Positions 35,742 through 44,478 of a stretch of DNA of 64,000 bases are shown here, piece by piece; the stretch's first letter is position 1; each line of letters opens with the position of its first letter. A program made the position numbers and the translations under genes. The stretch is taken from positions 2,328,501 through 2,392,500 of the forward strand of contig NZ_OY781365.1 in NCBI RefSeq assembly GCF_963676815.1, written 5' to 3'. Below the pieces are notes generated by a model that had not been told where the DNA came from, did no database searches, and saw only the letters and a list, made by a program, of their open reading frames with translations. This DNA is from an uncultured Draconibacterium sp. (GTDB lineage Bacteria; Bacteroidota; Bacteroidia; Bacteroidales; Prolixibacteraceae).

Positions 35742-38700
35742 TTATTTTTTATCAAGTATCAGTTTTCGTACAACCCGTTTATTATGCATTTGCAGAATTA
35801 CCAGGTACGTACCACTAATATCTTCTGATAAATTAAAACTGATCCGTTCTCCGCTCCGATAGGTTTTTCGAAGAACTTCGCTTCCGGAAATACTGGTTAC
35901 CAGCAGTTCAATCTCGCCCTGAGGCGGACTTTTTAAGGTAATATTTACCTCGCCCCTGGTTGGGTTTGGGTAAAGATTAATTCCGAAATCATTTGCTTCC
36001 AGTACAGAAACACCAACTTCCAGCGGATCAATACAAACACGGAAAGTGTCGTGTGTTGCTCCTCCTGCTTCATCTTCAATTGTTAGTATAAAGTTGAAAC
36101 ATCCGGTGTCTGATTCGCTTGGAGTAAAGGTATAAATGTACTGCTCAACGGTTTCCCGAATTACAATCCAGTCGGGTAGTTCCTCATTCTCGGCATCGAG
36201 GCTGAAGATGAACGTTGTGTCGTCTAAATCGCTATAATATTCGCCCGGAATCTTGCTCACGGTAATGGATGCCGAATCACCGGCTGTCATTATCTGATCC
36301 TCAATTTCCTGTACGATTTCAGGTCGATCGTTTACCGCATTTACGGTTAAAAGGAAACCGATATTGGTTGAATTGCCGAGCGAATCTTGCACTGAGATAA
36401 AAATACTGTCGATACCATGTTGATTATCCTGAAGCAAAATGTGTAGTAATGCACTACTGTCGTTAGGCAAATGATCAATGGTTAGTTCGCTGATCAAATC
36501 TGTACCCAAGCTTGTGGCCGAAAGAGCGACATCCCATGTTTCGCAAGCCGTTCCTCCCAAAATTCCGGTTAATACAAGCTCCAGATTGCTGTCTTCGTCC
36601 ATTATCTGATTGTCAACCTCATCAATTTTCGGATTCGCGATTTGATCTAAAACAGTTATTGTAGTTGTGCAAGTTGCCTGGTTGCCCACAGCATCTTTTA
36701 CTTTAACGGTAACAGCATTTTCTCCAATATTTTCGCAGGTAAATTCTGCCGGAGAAACAGAAATTGTGAGATCTTCAAATTCGCTGATATCATCGTTTGA
36801 TCCTTGCGCAATAGCTTCCAGATCAAAATTATCCAGTGAATAGAAACCGTCATGATTCAGCTCAACCTCTATCGGATTGCATTTTGCAACGGGCGGATTT
36901 ATATCCCGCACTTGCAGATGCAGCGTAATTGTGCTGTCGCAACCAAATATAGTTGGATATGTATTAGAGAACGTTCCCGTTTTGGTCAGTTGTTGCGACC
37001 CAAAAACAAACGGAAGTTCTGATGGACTAACTGTTTCGTAAATGTGGGTAACATAACTCTGGTGAACCTTTAAACTGAGTGTTACCACGCTGTCGCAGCC
37101 GTTGGCAGCAACAAAAGCTTCAGAATATACTCCACTTGATGTTAACGACTGACTTCCGAAAACGTATGGCAAATCATTTTCACAAACTGTATCGGCGAAG
37201 GCTGTTTGTGCAGTATCGTTAATGGCAAAAACAAGAACTACTGTGCTGTCACAACCGGCAGTTGTTGTAAATAGTTCCGTGTAAATGCCGTCGGTAAGCA
37301 GCGTTTGAGTACCAAAAGTGTAAGGAATATCATTCTCACAAATGGTAACCGTATCTGCTATGCGGAAAGTATCGCTCACGGTTAAATTTAAAATTACGGT
37401 ACTGTCGCAACCATTGCTTCCATTAAATACTTCAGTAAAAATTCCGCTTGACGATAGTGTTTGTGTACCAAAAACATAGGGTACATCGCCAGCACAAACC
37501 GTCACTTCCTGATTCCGAATAGTTGAATCCAGTACATTCAGGGTAAGAATAACCGTACTGTCGCAGCCATTCGCAGCATCGAAAACTTCGGTAAATATCC
37601 CGCTTGTATCAAGGGTTTGCGTACCAAAAGTAAAAGGCAATTCACTTTCACAAACTGTAATTTTTTGTTCAACAAGCGAGGAGTCTAAAACGTTAAACGT
37701 AAGCGAAACGGTACTGTCGCATCCGTTTTCGGCCGTAAAAGTCCTGATGTACGGCCCGGATGTCCATAATTCATCTCCATCCCAGTTAAATGGCAATTCG
37801 CTTTCGCAAACCGTTACAGTATCTAAAACTGCGAAGGTATCTTTTACAATCAGTGTTAAAATTACGGTGCTGTCGCAACCATTATCTTTCTCAAAACTTT
37901 CGGAATAAACCCCGCCGGCACTGAGACTTTGTGTACCAAAAGTGAAGGGTAATAGATTTTCACATATCTCAATTTCTGCAGTAACCAGCGAGGTATCAAG
38001 TACATTCAGGGACAGGATTACGGTACTATCGCAACCCATCGTATTGTTAAGTTGTTTGGTGTAAACGCCCTCGTTATAAAAAGTATCTAAACCGATTATA
38101 AGCGGAAGATCGTTTTCACAAACCGACATTTCAAGTTCTGTTAGCGAGGTGTCGTTAACGGTTAGTGTAAGTGTTACAGTGCTGTCGCATCCATAAACAT
38201 TGGAAAACACTTCCGTGTAAATACCAGCTGAAGTCAGCGAAGACGTACCAAACGTGTACGGTAAATCGGTTTCGCAAATTGTTACCGCATCGGTATTAAT
38301 CGTGGTATCGTTAACAACTAGTGTAAGGGTAACAATACTGTCGCAACCAAAAGCAGTAGGAAAATCTTCGGTATAAACTCCTGAAGCAACAAGGCTTTGT
38401 TCTCCAAATGCATAAGGTAATTCGATTTCGCAAATGGTATCGGCCAGCCAAATACTGTCTGACGGGTTTATTACAAGGTTGAAAGAAACTACGCTATCGC
38501 AACCATAACTGTTTGTCATCGTTTCAGAATAAAATCCTTCCGAAGTTATTTGCTGGCTTCCAAGTTGATAAGGCAAGTCAGACTCACACACTTCAAAATC
38601 GCCTTTTTCACTGAGAAGGATATCATCAAAAAACATTTTAGTTGTTCCGCTATTTCCGGCGCAAAGCATTACATCAATTGTTTCAACTGATGGATGCATC

Positions 38701-41108
38701 GGAAAATCGTAAGTTGTTTCGCTACCGTTTGTGCCAGATACTTGTACATTATTGATATAAACCTGGTACGAGCGGTTAGCAAGATCATGAATCATCTTTA
38801 TGTGATACCACTGTCCGGGTGTATAATCCATAATTTCGTAGGTTGGACCATCAGAATAAGTTGCAGAAATTTTTCCGTTAGTGAACTGTAAACGCGATGT
38901 TCGTGTTCCCCATGATCCAACATTGAAATTGCCCACACCAATACTTCCGGCTAGGCCGGAGAGGATTTTTTCGCAATTTACCCAGGCTTCAAGCGTAACT
39001 TCTGTTGGCATGGTTGCAGGTCGTCGGTAATATTCTGAAGCCCAGCTTGAGGCGCCTTCCATCTGGAATGATTTTACTCCGTTTTTTACCGGATCGTCGA
39101 CAACAACTTGGTTTGCTGTACCGGTTCCGTCGTATTTTTGAATCCAGCTAGCCGGTGCAGTGTTTAAATCATCACTTTCAAACGAGCTGAAGAAGATTGT
39201 ATCAGCATCTCCCAGCCAAATGTTTTGAGACGGATAAACCTCAATACCCCCAACAATCGTATCGAAAGCCGATTTCGAGCTGTCGGTGTGGGTTACAATC
39301 GCACTCACCTCAAAAACACCGGCTTCACTATAAATATGTTCCGGGCTAAACTCGTTCGAATTACTTCCATCGCCAAAGTTCCATTCAATTACGTCGGCAT
39401 CAGTATAGTCTGCTGCAAAATTTATAACGCTTCCTTTGCACACCGAAGAATCGGATGCCGAGATAGTCAATGTTGGTTCAACAACTTTACTGTAGGTTTG
39501 ACTGATGGCGGAACTCCAAATTCCCTGGTCATCACGGAATTGAAAACTGACCACATGTTGGCCACTTGGAAACGATGAAACATCAAGTATTTCGTCGAGA
39601 TTAAGCGACTTTACGGGGGTGGCAAGAATTACTTCAGTAGCCGAACCAATAAGGTTGTCGGCCCAATAACGATACCCGGTGATTTTGTTATCGGCGGTAA
39701 TCGTTTCATTCTCAAATTTGCTGAATAACGCTGATAGCGCCGAACTCCAGTTCCCTGCTTTATCCTGAAAACGGAAGCTAATACTGTGCAATCCGTCGGT
39801 TAAGGCAGAAATATCCAGTTGAGTATCCAGCATAAATTCAGCACCAGGAGTGATGGATGTATTAACTTTGCCGGAGATAGCTCCATCTATCCAGTATTCC
39901 ATTGCAACTAAATCGTGCATGTCGGGCAGCGGATCGGGCGAATATTTTACAAACAAAGATGAATAGGCGGAACTCCAGTTTCCTGCTTCATCTTTATAAC
40001 GACTACTCAAAATATGAATACCATTCGTTAACGATGACACATCAATGTTTTCATCGATGTTAAGAGCGTTAGTAGATGGAACGGTTGATGTTTGCACGTT
40101 TGAGTAATCGCCGTTAAACCAGTATTCCTGCATCGTAATTTTAAGTATTTCAGGTCCGGCAGCATCAGGAAATTTGCTAAACAACTGAGAATAGGCAGGA
40201 CTCCAGTCACCGGTTTCGTTTTGAAAACGATAACTAACAGAGTGAACTCCATTTGTTAATGCCGAAACATTCAGTTGTTCATCCAGATTAATAAGAGATG
40301 TTGCTGAAATAGAATTGGTTTGTACCGAAGAGTAATCGCCATCGTACCAATATTCCAAAGCGGATAACTTATGAAATCGAGGAGTTTCGCTTTCGTCTTT
40401 AGCAAAATACCAACATGCAGGAGCACTCCACTTGCCACGTTCATCCATTAGTCTTATGTTTAAAAAGTGTAAACCCGGCCAAAGTGAAGAAACATCCACA
40501 ATTTTATCGAGATGCATTATTGATGTGGCAGCGAAAGTTGAATCAAATTTATTAGTATAATCATCATCTAACCAGTATTCGAGGCCAACAATTTGTTGCA
40601 ACCCATCGTTTTCATCAATACTGAAGAAACGAATAAAAGGTGCACTCCAGGTCCCTCTGCTATCTTTAAAACGACAGGTTGCCGTATGCAATCCATTGTT
40701 TAATGAACTAACATCGAGCAATGTATTCCAATCAATACTTGCACCGGGAGTGAGAGATGTTTCAACTGCGGATGTATATTTACCATCGTACCAATATTCA
40801 ACAGCTGTAATTAGAAGTGGTCCTGAAAAACTTTCGGGATTATAGGAAAAGAACTTTGTGAGCAGAGAACCCCATACACCACGGTCGTCTTGAAAACGGA
40901 ATGTGGCGGTGTGCAAGCCCGGCTCGAGAGAACTTACATCAAGCAAATCGGTGTACGACACACTTGTGCCCGGCGTTAGCGATTGCGTGTGAACTGTGCT
41001 GTAATTACCGTCGTACCAATATTCAACTTTAGAAATATTGGTTTGAGCCGACAACCACGCTGGTAGCAGCAACCATATTATTAAGTAAATAAATCGTCTC
41101 ATAATCAT
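35742..41108 (-). CDS. Giant multi-repeat T9SS surface protein
   Basis: A 1788-residue secreted protein. After the signal peptide (about 1-22) come seven repeats of about 70 residues (EYWYDGxY ... LDVSSLxxGLH ... GxWSS, about residues 25-540), a PKD-like domain (IEWNFGDGS), a LamG-like domain (about 640-860), then eleven repeats of about 46 residues (ICENDLPYTFGTQTL ... GCDSTVTLTL, about 860-1395). A HYR-like segment, cadherin-like segments and a T9SS sorting domain (INLYPNPTRGEVNITL ... LVILQMHNKRVVRK) follow. It is likely an adhesin or matrix protein. ATG 41102 is an equally good start. Two beta-helix-like genes lie just upstream in the same direction. Confidence 0.85.
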   Translation of the reverse strand: MIMRRFIYLIIWLLLPAWLSAQTNISKVEYWYDGNYSTVHTQSLTPGTSVSYTDLLDVSSLEPGLHTATFRFQDDRGVWGSLLTKFFSYNPESFSGPLLITAVEYWYDGKYTSAVETSLTPGASIDWNTLLDVSSLNNGLHTATCRFKDSRGTWSAPFIRFFSIDENDGLQQIVGLEYWLDDDYTNKFDSTFAATSIMHLDKIVDVSSLWPGLHFLNIRLMDERGKWSAPACWYFAKDESETPRFHKLSALEYWYDGDYSSVQTNSISATSLINLDEQLNVSALTNGVHSVSYRFQNETGDWSPAYSQLFSKFPDAAGPEILKITMQEYWFNGDYSNVQTSTVPSTNALNIDENIDVSSLTNGIHILSSRYKDEAGNWSSAYSSLFVKYSPDPLPDMHDLVAMEYWIDGAISGKVNTSITPGAEFMLDTQLDISALTDGLHSISFRFQDKAGNWSSALSALFSKFENETITADNKITGYRYWADNLIGSATEVILATPVKSLNLDEILDVSSFPSGQHVVSFQFRDDQGIWSSAISQTYSKVVEPTLTISASDSSVCKGSVINFAADYTDADVIEWNFGDGSNSNEFSPEHIYSEAGVFEVSAIVTHTDSSKSAFDTIVGGIEVYPSQNIWLGDADTIFFSSFESDDLNTAPASWIQKYDGTGTANQVVVDDPVKNGVKSFQMEGASSWASEYYRRPATMPTEVTLEAWVNCEKILSGLAGSIGVGNFNVGSWGTRTSRLQFTNGKISATYSDGPTYEIMDYTPGQWYHIKMIHDLANRSYQVYINNVQVSGTNGSETTYDFPMHPSVETIDVMLCAGNSGTTKMFFDDILLSEKGDFEVCESDLPYQLGSQQITSEGFYSETMTNSYGCDSVVSFNLVINPSDSIWLADTICEIELPYAFGEQSLVASGVYTEDFPTAFGCDSIVTLTLVVNDTTINTDAVTICETDLPYTFGTSSLTSAGIYTEVFSNVYGCDSTVTLTLTVNDTSLTELEMSVCENDLPLIIGLDTFYNEGVYTKQLNNTMGCDSTVILSLNVLDTSLVTAEIEICENLLPFTFGTQSLSAGGVYSESFEKDNGCDSTVILTLIVKDTFAVLDTVTVCESELPFNWDGDELWTSGPYIRTFTAENGCDSTVSLTFNVLDSSLVEQKITVCESELPFTFGTQTLDTSGIFTEVFDAANGCDSTVILTLNVLDSTIRNQEVTVCAGDVPYVFGTQTLSSSGIFTEVFNGSNGCDSTVILNLTVSDTFRIADTVTICENDIPYTFGTQTLLTDGIYTELFTTTAGCDSTVVLVFAINDTAQTAFADTVCENDLPYVFGSQSLTSSGVYSEAFVAANGCDSVVTLSLKVHQSYVTHIYETVSPSELPFVFGSQQLTKTGTFSNTYPTIFGCDSTITLHLQVRDINPPVAKCNPIEVELNHDGFYSLDNFDLEAIAQGSNDDISEFEDLTISVSPAEFTCENIGENAVTVKVKDAVGNQATCTTTITVLDQIANPKIDEVDNQIMDEDSNLELVLTGILGGTACETWDVALSATSLGTDLISELTIDHLPNDSSALLHILLQDNQHGIDSIFISVQDSLGNSTNIGFLLTVNAVNDRPEIVQEIEDQIMTAGDSASITVSKIPGEYYSDLDDTTFIFSLDAENEELPDWIVIRETVEQYIYTFTPSESDTGCFNFILTIEDEAGGATHDTFRVCIDPLEVGVSVLEANDFGINLYPNPTRGEVNITLKSPPQGEIELLVTSISGSEVLRKTYRSGERISFNLSEDISGTYLVILQMHNKRVVRKLILDKK

Positions 41109-41133
41109 TTTTTATCAAATTAAATCTGAGCGA

Positions 41134-42183
41134 TTAGCGACTTTGAGCCTCTGCATTAATATTTACTCCCAGCTGGTTGTTTACTGCTTTGTTTGCAATT
41201 GTTGCGGTGTTAATGTGTGGGTAATACGGAATGGTTTTGTAAGGTGTTGTAGTCCCATAAACTCCAGAATTAGTACCATCGTTGGCAGATAGCAGGATAC
41301 TTACAGTTGAACCATCACTCTCGGCAGCGCCGGTAACTGAGCTTAAATGATAATCATTATCGTATTCAAAAGTTTGGACATTTCCATTAATTGTTACATA
41401 TGCTGTTGCAACACCTACATTATATATGTTGTTACTCCCGCCATTTGAGCTGGTTTCATAATAAGGTAATCCTTCAGCAAAAATATTGTTATATAAATTA
41501 TTGTTGATAGAGCTATGAAAACCGCCTCTTAAACCATATACATTATTTGTAAACGTACAACTGGTTGCATAACGAACCGCAGCATAACTATAAGTTGAAG
41601 ATCCGTTAACATTAATTGAATTATGGTCGAAACTTGATTGATAGAAATTATCGATGTATGAAAAGATTAAAGATTTTTCTACCAGGCAGTTACTCCCATT
41701 TTTGGCATCTATCCCTTGCAGTACGCATTCACTAATCTGGAAATTAAGGTTGGGATTTTCAGTATTATCACTGCGAAAAATTACCGAACCCATAACCCGG
41801 CATCTCTTTAATTTGATATTGATAGCTTCATTCTCTGAACTTCCAAAATTCAGGTTACTGGTAAATAGAATACCCTCAAACGAACTATTATCACAATTAC
41901 CGGTAAAAGTTAGTCCGGTTGTTATACGTGTTTGCATTGTAGCTCCGGTTTCGGAAGGATAATGACCATGACCCACCCAATGCAAAGTTTTATCTATCGT
42001 GGTATTAGAAAAGGAAAATCCTCCTCCGGGAATATACAATGTATCGCCCGAAATGGCATTCTCAATAGCAGTATTTATATTATTGTATACTTCTGTTTTT
42101 GCGCCGTTTTGCACTATAAACTGTGCCTGTCCCCAGCTAATAAGCCCAAGGAATAAAAAGGGGAGTATGATTATTTTTTTCAT
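41134..42183 (-). CDS. Secreted beta-helix-like protein, paralogue 2
   Basis: A 349-residue secreted protein, signal peptide about residues 1-20. It begins FIVQNGAKTEVYNNINTAIE, then GDTLYIPGGGFSF and TLHWVGHGHYPSET, and continues as Asn/Ser-rich short strands typical of a right-handed parallel beta-helix (FTGNCDNSSFEGILF, then RCRVMGSV). The C-terminus ends NNQLGVNINAEAQSR and is not a T9SS domain. Its neighbour at 42217-43278 is a clear paralogue. An earlier ATG at 42192 is in frame but MKKIIILPFLFLGL fits a signal peptide better. Gap to the giant gene is 25 bases. Function unknown. Confidence 0.75.
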   Translation of the reverse strand: MKKIIILPFLFLGLISWGQAQFIVQNGAKTEVYNNINTAIENAISGDTLYIPGGGFSFSNTTIDKTLHWVGHGHYPSETGATMQTRITTGLTFTGNCDNSSFEGILFTSNLNFGSSENEAINIKLKRCRVMGSVIFRSDNTENPNLNFQISECVLQGIDAKNGSNCLVEKSLIFSYIDNFYQSSFDHNSINVNGSSTYSYAAVRYATSCTFTNNVYGLRGGFHSSINNNLYNNIFAEGLPYYETSSNGGSNNIYNVGVATAYVTINGNVQTFEYDNDYHLSSVTGAAESDGSTVSILLSANDGTNSGVYGTTTPYKTIPYYPHINTATIANKAVNNQLGVNINAEAQSR

Positions 42184-42216
42184 GATTATCAATTTTTGAG
42201 TGAGAATGATGTGAAC

Positions 42217-43278
42217 TTAGCGCTCTTGAGCCGCGACCTTAATTTTAACTCCCAGGTTTCCGCTAACTACTTCGTTGTCAATGTCAGCAGATTCAATATG
42301 AGGTAAATATGGCACTGCACCTTCTTTGTAGGGTAATGAAGTACCATAAATTCCGGGATTTGTTCCATCGGTTGCAGCACCAATAATACTTACATCGGTG
42401 TTTCCGTTTTCATCGGTGCCTGTTGCTGCAGCGTTTAAATGGTAGTTATTGGCATAATCAAACTTATTGATGTCGCCAGTAATTGAGGAGTAAATGGCTC
42501 CAACAATGTTCGTAATATTCCCCGACCCTGTAAATGTTGATGTTGTTGGATTGTAGATGGGATTACTGAGGAATAAGTTGTTTTCGAAATTGCAATTTGC
42601 CGAAGCATCATAAAAACCATAACTGTATGCAAAAACATTATTGGTGAACTGGCAATTCTGACAGTTATTAATTACCCTGTTTGATGATTGATACGTATTG
42701 ATGGAATTGTGGTTGAAAAAGGATTGGCGGAAATCATTAAAGGTGCCAAAACACAAATTCTTTTCCAGACGTATATTCATGCCAAAGCGTGCATAAATTG
42801 TTGCTGTTACACATTCTGTGAGATAAAAATTCAGGTTGGGATACCCAGAACTTACATCCTCAGTGCCTCTTAAATATAATGATCCGCCTACCCGGCAGCG
42901 TTTCATGGTTACGCCGGTACATTCGTTATCGGTTGATCCGAAATAAAGAGTATTTTGAAAGTATATTCCTTCGAAAGTACTGTTGTCGCAATCGCCGGTA
43001 AAATATATTGAGTAAGTAGTAATTTGTGTGTGGCCGGTAGCAGTTGTCGAATCTGGGTAATGCCCAACGCCCCGCCAGTGCAAAGTTTTATCGATTGTTG
43101 CCGGATCGAGATTGAAGCCTCCTCCCGGCAGATAAATCGTATCGCCGGCTGATGCCGCAGCAATTGCAGCATTGATATCATCGAAAGTTTGTGCTGTGCC
43201 GTTTTGCACAACAAATTGCTTTTGGGCAAATGTAGTGATGGCCAAAAACAGGAACGGTAAAAGGTAAAGCGTTTTCAT
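42217..43278 (-). CDS. Secreted beta-helix-like protein, paralogue 1
   Basis: A 353-residue secreted protein with a signal peptide (about residues 1-19, ending TTFAQ). Its layout is the same as the neighbour's: FVVQNGTAQTFDDINAAI, GDTIYLPGGGFNLDP, TLHWRGVGHYPDST, FTGDCDNSTFEGIYF, and ending SGNLGVKIKVAAQER. The conserved start resembles the pectin-lyase-like fold family in which a first strand and cap lead into a beta-helix. No catalytic residues were recognised. It is probably the first gene of an operon with paralogue 2 and the giant surface protein. Confidence 0.75.
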   Translation of the reverse strand: MKTLYLLPFLFLAITTFAQKQFVVQNGTAQTFDDINAAIAAASAGDTIYLPGGGFNLDPATIDKTLHWRGVGHYPDSTTATGHTQITTYSIYFTGDCDNSTFEGIYFQNTLYFGSTDNECTGVTMKRCRVGGSLYLRGTEDVSSGYPNLNFYLTECVTATIYARFGMNIRLEKNLCFGTFNDFRQSFFNHNSINTYQSSNRVINNCQNCQFTNNVFAYSYGFYDASANCNFENNLFLSNPIYNPTTSTFTGSGNITNIVGAIYSSITGDINKFDYANNYHLNAAATGTDENGNTDVSIIGAATDGTNPGIYGTSLPYKEGAVPYLPHIESADIDNEVVSGNLGVKIKVAAQER

Positions 43279-43687
43279 TTGCATTAATGTTTGAATTTAA
43301 TCCCAGGTGCAGATTCGAAAAGATATTTGCGCAGACGAATGATGTGTAACTGCGTTTTGAAATGACGCAATAAAATCAGGCAAACCTTGGTTTTTCAACA
43401 AGGCTACAAGGCAAACAATTCTTTTTTAATCACACACAATTGTGGAATGTTAGTTAAACTTTTGGTACACTGATCTCATTTCCATAATTCGTGGAAATGA
43501 ATGATTTTGAATAAAAATAATTTGATTTTGGAAGCTTTCATATAGCCTTTCAGTGCAATTCAATGTACCGTTGTTTACAGCCAACCATCCGCAATAATTT
43601 GGCTACAAACCGTTTAATTCAGAATTAATCCGGATAAGAGAACTTTTGGATTTTGTGCTTTGGGGAACCCGTTTTTGGGTGTTGTAC
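43279..43687. other. Intergenic region with a 25-bp palindrome
   Basis: A 409-base gap before the beta-helix/giant-protein genes and after the LytTR regulator. It holds a perfect 9-bp inverted repeat, TCATTTCCA (43476-43484) / TGGAAATGA (43492-43500), with a 7-base spacer. This could be a regulator site or a hairpin. No gene was seen. Confidence 0.55.
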
Positions 43688-44437
43688 TTAAATCTGGGTT
43701 TTATAGCTTAGAATTTTCATCTCAATTTCCTTGCGTCGGTCGCGGGCAACTTCCAGGCGTGTTCCAGAGCTAAGTTTTAAATTTCGTCCGCCAAACGAAA
43801 CAATGTGTTCCATGTTTACCAGGAACGACTTGTGAACCCTCAGAAACGGAAATTCGTGAAATTCATTCTCCCAATAACCAAGATGACGAGAGGTGAACAA
43901 CTCTTTAACTTGCTTTTGTTCATCAAAGTAATGGATTACAGAATATTCTTTTTCAGCTTTTAAATACAAAACCCGCGAGGCCGGTAAAAATACAGTTTCG
44001 TTTTGGCCTTTTATAACCAGTTGTTTATTGTGCAGTGCGTTAATGGTTTGCAGTAATTGTTCCAGTTCTTCTTTGCGGAATATTTTACTTTTTGCTTTTT
44101 CAATGGCCAGCAGCAAATCGTCTTTGTCGATGGGTTTGGTAACATAATCGATGGCATTGAATTTAAAGGCTTTTAAAGCAAAATCGTTATACGATGTAAC
44201 AAAAATAATCTGTAGTTTATCCCATTTCCAGGCTTTCAGCATTTCAAAAGCATCAAAATCATCGTTAAACTGAATGTCGAGAAAAACGAGATCGAAAGTG
44301 AGCTGAGGGAGTTTTTCAATCGCTTCGCGCCCGGAATAGCAGATGTCAACAATTTCAATGTCAGGCGCATATTCCTGTAGAATTTCTTTTAAATTCAGTA
44401 CCGAAAGTTTTTCATCTTCAACAATTACTGCTTTCAT
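43688..44437 (-). CDS. LytTR family response regulator
   Basis: A 249-residue two-component response regulator. The receiver domain (about 1-120) has the acidic pair in IVEDEKL, the phosphorylated Asp in LVFLDIQFN, the switch Thr/Ser in FVTSYNDFALKAF and the Lys in VTKPID. The LytTR DNA-binding domain (about 145-245) has PASRVLYLKAEKEYSVIHYF, the HKSFLVNMEHI motif and the C-terminal RRKEIEMKIL. It is 41 bases downstream of the kinase gene, the usual arrangement. It may control the following surface operon; this is inferred from position. Confidence 0.92.
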   Translation of the reverse strand: MKAVIVEDEKLSVLNLKEILQEYAPDIEIVDICYSGREAIEKLPQLTFDLVFLDIQFNDDFDAFEMLKAWKWDKLQIIFVTSYNDFALKAFKFNAIDYVTKPIDKDDLLLAIEKAKSKIFRKEELEQLLQTINALHNKQLVIKGQNETVFLPASRVLYLKAEKEYSVIHYFDEQKQVKELFTSRHLGYWENEFHEFPFLRVHKSFLVNMEHIVSFGGRNLKLSSGTRLEVARDRRKEIEMKILSYKTQI

Positions 44438-44478
44438 AGTTTTTTAGTTTAGTACTTCAATCAGTTTCAGGTTTATCG

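Noticed and set aside
35742..41108. The tandem protein repeats as a CRISPR array or DNA-level satellite.
   Set aside because: The repeats are diverged at DNA level and form one long reading frame with matching protein repeats.
22346..43278. A mobile island carrying the T9SS and surface genes.
   Set aside because: No integrase, transposase, flanking repeat or tRNA junction was seen, and base use is like the neighbours.
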